A stretch of DNA of 9,343 nucleotides, taken from NCBI GenBank assembly GCA_001724315.1, contig MEEC01000090.1:1-9343 (forward strand), in the 5' to 3' direction. The notes under the pieces were generated by a model. That model was not told the DNA's origin. It did no database searches and saw nothing but the letters and a program-made list of their open reading frames with translations. The translations under genes were made by a program, and so were the position numbers. This DNA is from Lautropia sp. SCN 70-15. GTDB lineage: Bacteria; Pseudomonadota; Gammaproteobacteria; Burkholderiales; Burkholderiaceae_E. Positions within the stretch are counted from its first letter, which is position 1, and the number at the start of each line of letters is the position of its first letter. Positions 1 to 6,435 of the stretch are shown here, one piece after another.

Positions 1-1421
1 ATCGGCTCGGGCTCCGGCTTCGTATCCTGGGCATTGCCGCCGGCAGGCAGGGCCTCGCCGGGCGGCGCCTGCCCGGCCGCAAGCGGCCGAGAGGCGGCGC
101 CGTGAAACCGCAGCGTGAAGCGGCTGCCGCGGCCGGGCGTCGAACGCAGCGAGACCGACGCGTCGTGCAGCGCGGCGATGCGGCGCACCAGCGCGAGTCC
201 CAGGCCCAGGCCGTTACCGCGCTGCCGCGCGGCGTTGCCGACCTGGTAGTGCTCGTCGAAGACGCGGCGCTGGTGCTCGGGCGCGATGCCGCAGCCGCTG
301 TCGGACACCGCGATCTCGAATGTCGCCTCGGTGCGGGCCGCCCCGGCACGAGCTGCCACGGCGCGGGCCGTCACGGTGATCCCGCCGCGCTCGGTGTGCC
401 TGAGCGCGTTGTCGAGCAGGTTGCGCAGCATCCGGGCCACCAGCACCGGGTCGCAGTCGAGCTCGCACCCGCTGCCGATCGCTCTCAGGCGCAGGCCGCG
501 CGCGCCGGCCTGCGGCGCGATTTCCCGGAGCAGCTCGCGGATCAGGTCGTCGATCGCCACCGGCCGGATCTCGGGGGCGATGCGGCCGGCGTCGAGGCGG
601 GAGAGGTCGAGCAGCTGGCCCAGCAGATCGTTGAGCGTTGCCACCGATCGCTCGAGCCCCTGCATGGCCGGTGCGAGGGCCGGGTCGCCGACCTGCCGGC
701 GCAGCAGGCTGGCGGTGAGCGCCAGGGCGGCGGCGGGCTGGCGCAGGTCGTGGCTGGCCGCGGCGATGAAGTGGGACTTGGCGCGATCCGCGGCGACCGC
801 CTCGTCGCGGGCCTGGGCCAGCGATTCGGCGAGCCGCCGGTTCTCGATCGCGCGCGCCAGCGACTGCCGGTTCAGCCGGTCGATGGCGGTCGAGGTCGCC
901 GCGGCGAGAACGGCGAACCCGGCCAGCGCCCAGGCGACCTGGGCGGCGCCCGGCTCGCCCAGGCGCCACCAGGCCAGCGCGAACTGGCCGGCGCAGCAGG
1001 CCAGCTGCAGCCGGAAGGCCGGCCCCTGCCGGCCGGGCTCGACGATGGCGCCGGCCAGCCCGGCGCAGGCGGCGACGCTGAGCGCGGCGCGCGCCGGCCA
1101 CGACAGCGCGGGCAGGAACAGGGTGGCCGCGGCGCCCGACACCAGGCCGGCGAGCGCCGCACCGGCCTGCTGCAGGCGGGCTGCGGCGGGGAACTGGTCG
1201 TCCTTCAGGCGCCGAAGCGCCGGCAGCGCGCTGGCGCTGGCCGCCACGGCGAGCGCCGAGGCGAGCAGCCAGGCCGCGAGCAGGGTGTCGGGTACCGAGC
1301 CCGCGGCGATCGCGGCCATCCAGGCCGCGACCGCGAGCGCCGACACCGAGGCGAATGCGCCCTGGCGGGCGTGGAGCCGCTCGCGCTCGGCGCCGACCGC
1401 GGCGCCGTCTGCATCGACCAT
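1..1421 (-). CDS. Membrane sensor histidine kinase, probably hybrid (C-terminus cut by window edge)
   Basis: Open for 473 codons from ATG at 1421 to the left edge with no stop, so the C-terminus is missing. An in-frame TAG lies just upstream (about 1458-1460) with no other start between, and GGGGAAA sits 2 bases before the ATG, which fixes the start. Residues about 22-180 hold roughly six hydrophobic segments (near 22-41, 47-66, 86-106, 110-127, 136-152, 162-180) with no evident extracytoplasmic sensor domain. A short coiled linker follows, then the HisKA H-box ASHDLRQP with phospho-acceptor His224. The HATPase domain shows the N-box NLLDNALRH (Asn338), G1 DSGCGIA (374-380), an F-box region around VFDEHYQ and G2 GNGLGLGLA (402-410), so it looks catalytically intact. 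After about residue 440 a Pro/Ala-rich linker continues off the edge; DLRQP-type kinases often carry a C-terminal receiver, so a hybrid kinase is likely but not seen. It lies downstream of nrdJ on the same strand, and co-transcription is possible. The signal is unknown. Confidence 0.9.
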   Translation of the reverse strand, partial: MVDADGAAVGAERERLHARQGAFASVSALAVAAWMAAIAAGSVPDTLLAAWLLASALAVAASASALPALRRLKDDQFPAAARLQQAGAALAGLVSGAAATLFLPALSWPARAALSVAACAGLAGAIVEPGRQGPAFRLQLACCAGQFALAWWRLGEPGAAQVAWALAGFAVLAAATSTAIDRLNRQSLARAIENRRLAESLAQARDEAVAADRAKSHFIAAASHDLRQPAAALALTASLLRRQVGDPALAPAMQGLERSVATLNDLLGQLLDLSRLDAGRIAPEIRPVAIDDLIRELLREIAPQAGARGLRLRAIGSGCELDCDPVLVARMLRNLLDNALRHTERGGITVTARAVAARAGAARTEATFEIAVSDSGCGIAPEHQRRVFDEHYQVGNAARQRGNGLGLGLALVRRIAALHDASVSLRSTPGRGSRFTLRFHGAASRPLAAGQAPPGEALPAGGNAQDTKPEPEP

Positions 1422-1423
1422 GG

Positions 1424-1430
1424 TTTCCCC
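1424..1430 (-). promoter_or_regulatory. Ribosome binding site of the histidine kinase
   Basis: GGGGAAA on the minus strand ends two bases before the ATG at 1421. It is a moderate Shine-Dalgarno match and, together with the upstream in-frame TAG, supports this start. Confidence 0.5.
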
Positions 1431-1431
1431 G

Positions 1432-1456
1432 CTGTCGGCATGGATGCCGCCGACAG
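1432..1456 (-). repeat. Perfect 8-bp inverted repeat upstream of the kinase gene
   Basis: Read on the minus strand, CTGTCGGC (1456-1449) is followed by the 9-base spacer GGCATCCAT and then its exact reverse complement GCCGACAG (1439-1432). An alternative fold pairs CTGTC with GACAG and GGCA with TGCC around a TCCA loop. The element ends one base before the Shine-Dalgarno of the kinase gene. It could be a dimeric regulator's operator, for example autoregulation by the partner response regulator, or an mRNA hairpin limiting ribosome access. There is no T-run, so it is not a classic terminator. The repeat is directly visible; its function is inferred. Confidence 0.55.
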
Positions 1457-1468
1457 TCTAGGGAGGAT

Positions 1469-1496
1469 CGCGCTCCCGCGCGTCAGCCTTTCGGCC
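1469..1496 (-). other. Two adjacent GNRA-loop hairpins after nrdJ
   Basis: On the minus strand, starting eight bases after the nrdJ stop, GGCC-GAAA-GGCT (1496-1485; 4 pairs including one G-U) is followed by CGCGC-GGGA-GCGCG (1482-1469; 5 pairs). Both loops fit the GNRA tetraloop rule. Neither is followed by a U-tract, so a strong intrinsic terminator is not supported. They could act as a Rho-associated or mRNA 3'-end stabilising structure between nrdJ and the kinase gene. The short stems in a GC-rich genome may also be chance. Confidence 0.3.
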
Positions 1497-1503
1497 TAGT
1501 CCG

Positions 1504-4395
1504 TCAGCCGCATTCGCCCTGGTGCCCGCAGGCGGTGCAGAACATGCACCCGTCCTTGCGGATGTAGGCGTGCGCACCGCAGGACGGGCAGGCCTGGCCT
1601 GCGATCACCGGCACCTCGGTCGGCGCGGCCGGGGCCATGTCGCTCTCGGGAAGGGCCAGCGCGCCGGCGCCGCCGATGGCGCGCCCTTCGTCGTCGAGCA
1701 GCCCCAGCACCTTGTAGCGGTGCAGGATCAGCTCGGCGATGTAGGCCACGGTGCTGGGGTAGACCTGCTGGCGCGACTCGCCGGGCACCGGCGCCCAGAA
1801 GGAGCCGTTCAGCTCGCCGAAGCTGCGCAGCTTGCGCAGCTTCAGGCCGACCCAGCTGACGTCGACCACGTGCATGTCGAGCGACAGCAGCTTGCACAGG
1901 CCGTCGAGCACCTTCGGGTAGTCGCCCGACAGCCAGATCGAGTAGGGGCGGCGCGTGCCGTCGGGCAGCTGCAGCTCCTTCACGCCCAGCACGAAGTCGT
2001 CGCCGGTGGCGGCGTTGCTGATGTCGGCGGTCCAGGAAAGCGTGCCGAGCGGGCCCGACTTGGGTTCCTTGCGGAACATCAGCGCGTCGAGCATCGGCGT
2101 GGGCTGGGCATCGAGCGCGTCGAAGGTGCCCAGCTCTTCGCAGCGGTGGCGCACGATCTCGGCGAACGCTGCCACCACGCCCGGCGACCAGCGGACCTCG
2201 CCCTCGGGCGGGAAGGGCAGCTGCAAGGGCTGCTCGTCGCGGGTCTTGGCCAGCGCGTCGAGCTTGAGCTTGAGCCACGAGCGGTCGTTCGAGCGCATGT
2301 CCATCGACAGCGCCTTGGCGATCGCGCCCAGGCCGCGCGGCTGCTCGTTGCCGTTCACCCAGGTCTCGAAGGGCAGGCTGCGCACCGCCCGGCTGCCGTC
2401 GAGCCGCTCGATGGTCTCCTCGGTCTGGCCGATGAAGATGCAGAAGGAAACGCGGTGGTCGAGCGGCTCGAACATGTACGACCAGGCCATGTTGCCCGCG
2501 GCGAGCCTGGGCCGGCTCGGCCAGCGCAGCGAGGACAGGGCGGGGCGCGGAAGCTTGTCCAGGCGCAGCCGGCGGTCCGGGTCTTCGGTCAGGTCCTGCG
2601 GCTGCTGCGGGGTCGGCGCGCTGGACACGCTGAGCACCGAACCGATCACCGCGTTGGGGCGATAGGTGGTGATGCCCTTCAGGCCGGCCTTCCAGGCCTC
2701 CTGGTACAGGGTCTTGAATTCGTCGTACGGGGAGTCTTCGGCGACGTTGACCGTCTTGCTGATCGCCGAGTCCACGCAGGGCTGGACCGCCGCGCTCATC
2801 CGCATGTGGTCGAGCGCCGAGATCTGCATCGCCGACACGAAGTAGTCGGGCAGCGCCGCCACGTTGCCGCCCATGTGGCGGAACAGGCGGTAGGCGAAGT
2901 CCTCGACCTCGTATTCGCGGCGGCTGCCGTCGGGCATGCGCTTGCGCCGGGTGTAGGTCCAGGAGAAGGCCGGCTCGATGCCGCCCGAGGAGTTCCCGCC
3001 GAACGCGATCGAGATGGTGCCGGTGGGCGCGATCGACATCAGGTGCGAGTTGCGGATGCCTTCCTTGCGGATGCGGGCCTTCAGCGGCTCCGGAAGGCGC
3101 GAGGCCGCGTGCGGCTCGGCCAGGTACTGCTCGGCGTCGAACAGCGGGAAGGCGCCGCGCTCGCCGGCCAGCGCCACCGAGGTCTCGTAGGCGGTGTCGC
3201 GCATCCGGCAGGCGATGGTCGACGCGAAGTCGCGGCCCGCCTGCGAGTCGTAGCGCAGCTTGAGCATGGTGAGCGCGTTGCCCAGGCCGGTGAAGCCCAG
3301 GCCGACCCGCCGCTTGGCCTTGGCCTCGCGGTCCTGCGCGGGCAGCGGCCACAGGGTCAGGTCGAGCACGTTGTCCAGCGCCCGGATCGCGATCGACACC
3401 GCCCGGTCGAAGCGCTCGAAGTCGAAGCTCGGCGCCTCGCCGAAGGGATCGGAAACGAAGCGCACCAGGTTCAGGCTGCCCAGGTCGCAGCAGCCGTAGG
3501 GCGGCAGGAACTGCTCGCCGCAGGGATTGCTCGCCTCGATCGTCTCGCAGTAGGAGAGGTTGTTGTCGCGGTTGACCCGGTCGATGAAGATCACGCCGGG
3601 CTCGGCGTGATCGTAGGTGGAGCGCATGATCTGGTCCCACAGCTCGCGGGCGCGGATCGTGCGGTAGACGAACTTGCCGTCGGCGCGCGGCTGCGCGTCG
3701 TCCTCGCCGTCGAAGGGCCGAACCTCGTGGACCAGCTCGAAGTCCGCGTCGTCCTGCACCGCCTGCATGAACGCGTCGGTGACCGCGACCGACATGTTGA
3801 AGTTCGACAGCGAGCCGTCGCGCTTGGCGTGCACGAACTCTTCCACGTCGGGGTGGTCGACCCGCAGCACGCCCATCTGCGCGCCGCGCCGCGAGCCGGC
3901 CGATTCGAGCGTCTCGCAGGACTTGTCGAATACCCGCATGTAGGACACCGGCCCCGAAGCCCGCGAGTGCGTGCCGCGCACCAGCGCGCCCTTGGGCCGG
4001 ATCGACGAGAAGTCGTAGCCCACGCCACCACCGCGGCGCATCGTCTCGGCCGCTTCCTGCAGCGCGGCGTAGATGCCCGGCGTTCCGTTCTCGTCGTGGC
4101 CCCAGACCGCGTCGCCGATCGGCTGCACGAAGCAGTTGATCAGCGTGGCCTGGATCTCGGTGCCCGCGGCCGAGTTGATCCGGCCGGCCGGGATGAAGCC
4201 GTTCTCCATGGCCCACAGGAACTCGGCTTCCCAGTGCTCGCGCTGGGCGGGCGCCTCGATCGAGGCCAGCGCCCGGGCCACCCGGCGCCGGACGTCGTGC
4301 ACCGTCTGCTCGTCGCCCTTGGCGTATTTCTCCTGAAGGACGTCGATCGTGACTTCCTGTTCGGGCAGCGCGGCGAGGACGTTTTCGAGCTTCAT
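1504..4395 (-). CDS. nrdJ: Class II (adenosylcobalamin-dependent) ribonucleotide reductase
   Basis: Reduces ribonucleotides to deoxyribonucleotides using a radical from coenzyme B12, so it needs neither oxygen nor an NrdB partner. The protein is 963 aa. The start at 4395 (MKLENV) is chosen because AAGGA precedes it; a longer frame to 4446 has no Shine-Dalgarno. No ATP-cone is evident at the N-terminus. Class II barrel signatures: LINC with redox Cys88, GGGVGYDFS (122-130), the catalytic loop NPCGE (Asn290, thiyl Cys292, Glu294), the second redox Cys in [10 protein letters not shown] (302/303), and the phosphate-binding APTGTIS (456-462). After a Pro/Gln-rich linker (about 590-630) there are two copies of a TSCPD-like domain (about 635-760 and 785-900), then a Cys tail with Cys936, 939, 950, 953, 956 and 962, resembling a zinc ribbon plus the thioredoxin-reducible tail. 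In Pseudomonas aeruginosa this enzyme is split into NrdJa and NrdJb; here it is one chain. It is divergent from ftsH. Confidence 0.95.
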   Translation of the reverse strand: MKLENVLAALPEQEVTIDVLQEKYAKGDEQTVHDVRRRVARALASIEAPAQREHWEAEFLWAMENGFIPAGRINSAAGTEIQATLINCFVQPIGDAVWGHDENGTPGIYAALQEAAETMRRGGGVGYDFSSIRPKGALVRGTHSRASGPVSYMRVFDKSCETLESAGSRRGAQMGVLRVDHPDVEEFVHAKRDGSLSNFNMSVAVTDAFMQAVQDDADFELVHEVRPFDGEDDAQPRADGKFVYRTIRARELWDQIMRSTYDHAEPGVIFIDRVNRDNNLSYCETIEASNPCGEQFLPPYGCCDLGSLNLVRFVSDPFGEAPSFDFERFDRAVSIAIRALDNVLDLTLWPLPAQDREAKAKRRVGLGFTGLGNALTMLKLRYDSQAGRDFASTIACRMRDTAYETSVALAGERGAFPLFDAEQYLAEPHAASRLPEPLKARIRKEGIRNSHLMSIAPTGTISIAFGGNSSGGIEPAFSWTYTRRKRMPDGSRREYEVEDFAYRLFRHMGGNVAALPDYFVSAMQISALDHMRMSAAVQPCVDSAISKTVNVAEDSPYDEFKTLYQEAWKAGLKGITTYRPNAVIGSVLSVSSAPTPQQPQDLTEDPDRRLRLDKLPRPALSSLRWPSRPRLAAGNMAWSYMFEPLDHRVSFCIFIGQTEETIERLDGSRAVRSLPFETWVNGNEQPRGLGAIAKALSMDMRSNDRSWLKLKLDALAKTRDEQPLQLPFPPEGEVRWSPGVVAAFAEIVRHRCEELGTFDALDAQPTPMLDALMFRKEPKSGPLGTLSWTADISNAATGDDFVLGVKELQLPDGTRRPYSIWLSGDYPKVLDGLCKLLSLDMHVVDVSWVGLKLRKLRSFGELNGSFWAPVPGESRQQVYPSTVAYIAELILHRYKVLGLLDDEGRAIGGAGALALPESDMAPAAPTEVPVIAGQACPSCGAHAYIRKDGCMFCTACGHQGECG

Positions 4396-4400
4396 GGGTT

Positions 4401-4405
4401 TCCTT
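4401..4405 (-). promoter_or_regulatory. Ribosome binding site of nrdJ
   Basis: AAGGA within GAAGGAAA on the minus strand lies 5 bases before the ATG at 4395. It decides this start over the upstream in-frame ATG at 4446, which has no purine-rich element ahead of it. Confidence 0.65.
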
Positions 4406-4444
4406 CGGGTGGGGCGGGTGGACAGGCGGTGGCGTTCGCGGGAC

Positions 4445-4450
4445 ATTCTA
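4445..4450 (-). promoter_or_regulatory. Candidate -10 box for nrdJ
   Basis: TAGAAT on the minus strand is a 5/6 match to the sigma-70 -10 box and one of the few A/T-rich spots in the intergenic region. No good -35 is found 16-18 bp upstream, so it would need an activator or be chance. It would give a leader of roughly 40 bases. Confidence 0.3.
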
Positions 4451-4477
4451 TTCTGCCGGGCGCGATCGCGGATTCCG

Positions 4478-4509
4478 GGCGATCCCTCGCGAGGCCTCCC
4501 GGCGATCCC
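4478..4509. repeat. 9-bp direct repeat in the divergent intergenic region
   Basis: GGCGATCCC occurs at 4478-4486 and again at 4501-4509, 23 bp apart start to start (about two helical turns). The preceding bases are similar too (CCG and CCC). A perfect 10-bp palindrome, CCTCGCGAGG (4485-4494), lies between and partly inside the first copy. It may be a tandem operator for a regulator of one or both divergent units. GC-rich chance repetition is a real alternative. Confidence 0.35.
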
Positions 4510-4514
4510 CGACC

Positions 4515-4528
4515 TTGCGGACGGTCAA
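4515..4528. promoter_or_regulatory. Weak FNR/Anr-like dyad
   Basis: TTGCG-GACG-GTCAA compared with the FNR/Anr consensus TTGAT-N4-ATCAA matches 7 of 10 defined bases, and the outer TTG/CAA arms are symmetric. Its centre (4521.5) would fall about 61 bp upstream of a start set by the -10 box at 4570-4575, a usual spacing for FNR-class activators. The left half-site is poor, so this is only a candidate. Confidence 0.22.
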
Positions 4529-4564
4529 GCGCGGGCGAATCGGCTCCTCCGCGGGATGACGAAG

Positions 4565-4578
4565 CTGACTAGAATCAG
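4565..4578. promoter_or_regulatory. Candidate -10 box for ftsH inside an FNR-like dyad
   Basis: CTGAC-TAGA-ATCAG has the symmetric TGA-N6-TCA core of FNR/CRP-family sites, with flanking C and G also symmetric. Inside it, TAGAAT (4570-4575) is a 5/6 -10 match on the plus strand, but no -35 is recognisable about 17 bp upstream. Transcription from this -10 would start only a few bases before the ATG and leave out the Shine-Dalgarno, which argues against the -10 reading. A protein bound here would block translation-proximal promoter sequence. Confidence 0.22.
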
Positions 4579-4580
4579 GA
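4577..4580 (+). promoter_or_regulatory. Ribosome binding site of ftsH
   Basis: AGGA lies four bases before the ATG at 4585. An in-frame TAG at 4570-4572 rules out a longer N-terminus, so the start is well fixed. Confidence 0.5.
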
Positions 4581-4584
4581 ATCC

Positions 4585-6435
4585 ATGGACCGCAACCAGA
4601 ACCCCGGCTGGAACGTCTGGCACATCGCCGCCGTGCTGCTGCTCACGATGGTCGCGCACGACATCTGGCAGAGCTTCAAGGCGGTGGAGCCGATGCCGTA
4701 CAGCGAGTTCATGCAGCAGCTCGAGGCCGGCAACGTGGCCGACATGCAGGTCTCGGCCGACCGCATCCAGGGCTCGCTCAAGCGCCCGCTGCAGGACGGC
4801 CGGACCCGCTTCGTGACCGTGCGGGTCGATCCGCAACTCGCCGGCGCGCTGGCCGAGCACGGCGCGAGCTTCCGCGGCGTCATCGAAAGCACGCTGCTGC
4901 GCGACCTGCTGGGCTGGATCCTGCCGGTGCTCGTCTTTTTCGGCATCTGGATGTTCGCGTTGCGCAAGATCGCCGAGAAGGGGATCGGCGGCTTCGGCGG
5001 GGGCGGCGGGCTGATGTCGATCGGCAAGAGCCGGGCCAAGGTCTACGTGGAGACCGGCGTCGGCGTCACCTTCGACGACGTGGCCGGCGTCGACGAGGCC
5101 AAGGAAGAGCTGCGCGAGGTGGTCGGCTTCCTGAAGAACCCCGACGAGTACGGGCGGCTGGGCGCGCGGATCCCGAAGGGCATCCTGCTGGTCGGACCGC
5201 CCGGCACCGGCAAGACGCTGCTGGCGCGCGCGGTGGCCGGCGAGGCCGGCGTGCCCTTCTTCTCGATCAACGGCTCGGAGTTCGTCGAGATGTTCGTCGG
5301 GGTGGGCGCGGCCCGGGTGCGCGACCTGTTCGAGCAGGCGCGCCAGAAGGCGCCCGCGATCATCTTCATCGACGAGATCGACGCGCTGGGCCGGGCGCGC
5401 GGCGCCTTCGGCTTCGGCGGCGGCCACGACGAGAAGGAGCAGACGCTGAACCAGCTGCTCGCCGAGCTCGACGGCTTCGACCCGAAATCCGGCGTCGTGC
5501 TGCTGGCGGCCACCAACCGCCCGGAGATCCTCGATCCGGCCTTGCTGCGCGCCGGGCGCTTCGACCGTCAGGTGCTGGTCGACCGGCCGGATCGCAAGGG
5601 CAGGGTGCAGATCCTCGGCGTGCACCTGCGCAAGGTGAAGCTCGCTCCCGACGTCGATCCCGAGCAGGTCGCGGCGCTCACGCCGGGTTTCACCGGCGCC
5701 GACATCGCCAACCTGGTCAACGAGGCGGCGCTGCTGGCCACCCGCAACGGCCGCGAGGCGGTGGCGCTGGCCGACTTCACCGGGGCGATCGAGCGGATCG
5801 TGGCCGGCCTGGAGAAGCGCAACCGCCTGCTCAATCCGCTGGAGCGGCGCATCGTCGCCCACCACGAGATGGGCCATGCGCTGGTCGCGATGGCGCTGCC
5901 CGGCGCCGACGTGGTCCACAAGATCTCGATCATCCCGCGCGGCATCGGCTCGCTGGGCTACACCATCCAGCGGCCCACCGAGGACCGCTTCCTGATGACC
6001 CGCAAGGAGCTCGAGCGCAAGATGGCCGTCCTGCTCGGCGGCCGGGCGGCCGAGCAGCTGGTGCTGGGCGAGATCTCCACCGGCGCTTCCGACGACCTGG
6101 CCAAGGTCACCGACATCGCGCGCAGCATGGTCATGCAATACGGGATGGACGAAACCCTGGGCAACCTGGTCTACGAGGCGCCGCGTTCGGCCTTCCTCGG
6201 CGTGCCCGACCAGGTCGCCGAGCCGCGCCGCCACTCCGAGGAGAGCGCGCGGCGGATCGACGAAGCGGTGCGCGGGCTGGTGGCCGACGCCTTCGCCGAG
6301 AGCCTTGCCGTCCTGACCCGCCAGCGCGCGCGACTCGAGCGCGGTGCCGCGCTGCTGCTCGAGCGCGAGACCCTCGAACAGAAGGACCTCCAGGCGCTCT
6401 GCGCCGAGATCCCCGCCCAGGAGACCGAGCAATGA
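4585..6435 (+). CDS. ftsH: FtsH-type membrane AAA+ zinc metalloprotease (accessory paralogue)
   Basis: ATP-driven hexameric protease of the inner membrane that extracts and degrades membrane and regulatory proteins. The protein is 616 aa, slightly shorter than usual for FtsH. Order: TM1 about 11-28, periplasmic domain about 29-107, TM2 about 108-127, a Gly-rich linker (134-142), then the AAA+ domain with Walker A GPPGTGKT (204-211), pore loop FVGVGA (237-242), Walker B IIFIDEID (259-266), second region of homology [20 protein letters not shown] (309-328) with arginine fingers Arg325 and Arg328. The protease domain has HEMGH (His427, Glu428, His431) where FtsH usually has HEAGH, and the third metal ligand is Asp504 in STGASDDL. 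All catalytic residues are present, so it should be active. The housekeeping ftsH is usually beside rlmE; here it heads a protease/stress cassette, so it is probably a second copy (inference). Its stop overlaps the next start by ATGA. Confidence 0.93.
   Translation: MDRNQNPGWNVWHIAAVLLLTMVAHDIWQSFKAVEPMPYSEFMQQLEAGNVADMQVSADRIQGSLKRPLQDGRTRFVTVRVDPQLAGALAEHGASFRGVIESTLLRDLLGWILPVLVFFGIWMFALRKIAEKGIGGFGGGGGLMSIGKSRAKVYVETGVGVTFDDVAGVDEAKEELREVVGFLKNPDEYGRLGARIPKGILLVGPPGTGKTLLARAVAGEAGVPFFSINGSEFVEMFVGVGAARVRDLFEQARQKAPAIIFIDEIDALGRARGAFGFGGGHDEKEQTLNQLLAELDGFDPKSGVVLLAATNRPEILDPALLRAGRFDRQVLVDRPDRKGRVQILGVHLRKVKLAPDVDPEQVAALTPGFTGADIANLVNEAALLATRNGREAVALADFTGAIERIVAGLEKRNRLLNPLERRIVAHHEMGHALVAMALPGADVVHKISIIPRGIGSLGYTIQRPTEDRFLMTRKELERKMAVLLGGRAAEQLVLGEISTGASDDLAKVTDIARSMVMQYGMDETLGNLVYEAPRSAFLGVPDQVAEPRRHSEESARRIDEAVRGLVADAFAESLAVLTRQRARLERGAALLLERETLEQKDLQALCAEIPAQETEQ
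6419..6424 (+). promoter_or_regulatory. Strong ribosome binding site of the Lon-like gene
   Basis: AGGAGA inside the last codons of ftsH lies seven bases before the ATG at 6432. It supports this start and independent reinitiation at the ATGA junction. Confidence 0.65.

Noticed and set aside
1205..1441. Alternative minus-strand ATG at 1441 just upstream of the kinase start
   Set aside because: It is in a different frame, lies inside the inverted repeat, and yields a short low-complexity product that overlaps the kinase N-terminus.
102..1499. Plus-strand frame of 465 codons over the kinase
   Set aside because: Arg/Gly/Ala-rich with no recognisable domain; the opposite strand encodes a histidine kinase with intact H, N, G1 and G2 boxes.
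4396..4446. Extended NrdJ N-terminus from ATG at 4446
   Set aside because: The extra 17 residues are Arg-rich and lack a Shine-Dalgarno, while MKLENV at 4395 has AAGGA at good spacing.
1522..4572. Plus-strand reading frame of about 1016 codons opposite nrdJ
   Set aside because: It is an antisense shadow of a clear NrdJ: composition is Val/Gly/Ala/Arg/His-rich and low in recognisable motifs, as expected from the complement of a GC-rich gene with strong third-position bias.
4396..4584. Cobalamin riboswitch or NrdR box upstream of nrdJ
   Set aside because: Looked for because nrdJ uses B12. No B12-box-like conserved stretch or A/T-rich NrdR palindrome pair is recognisable by eye, and the leader is short for a cobalamin riboswitch.
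4525..6432. Minus-strand frame of about 635 codons opposite ftsH
   Set aside because: Antisense to a complete FtsH with all motifs; a GC-bias artefact.
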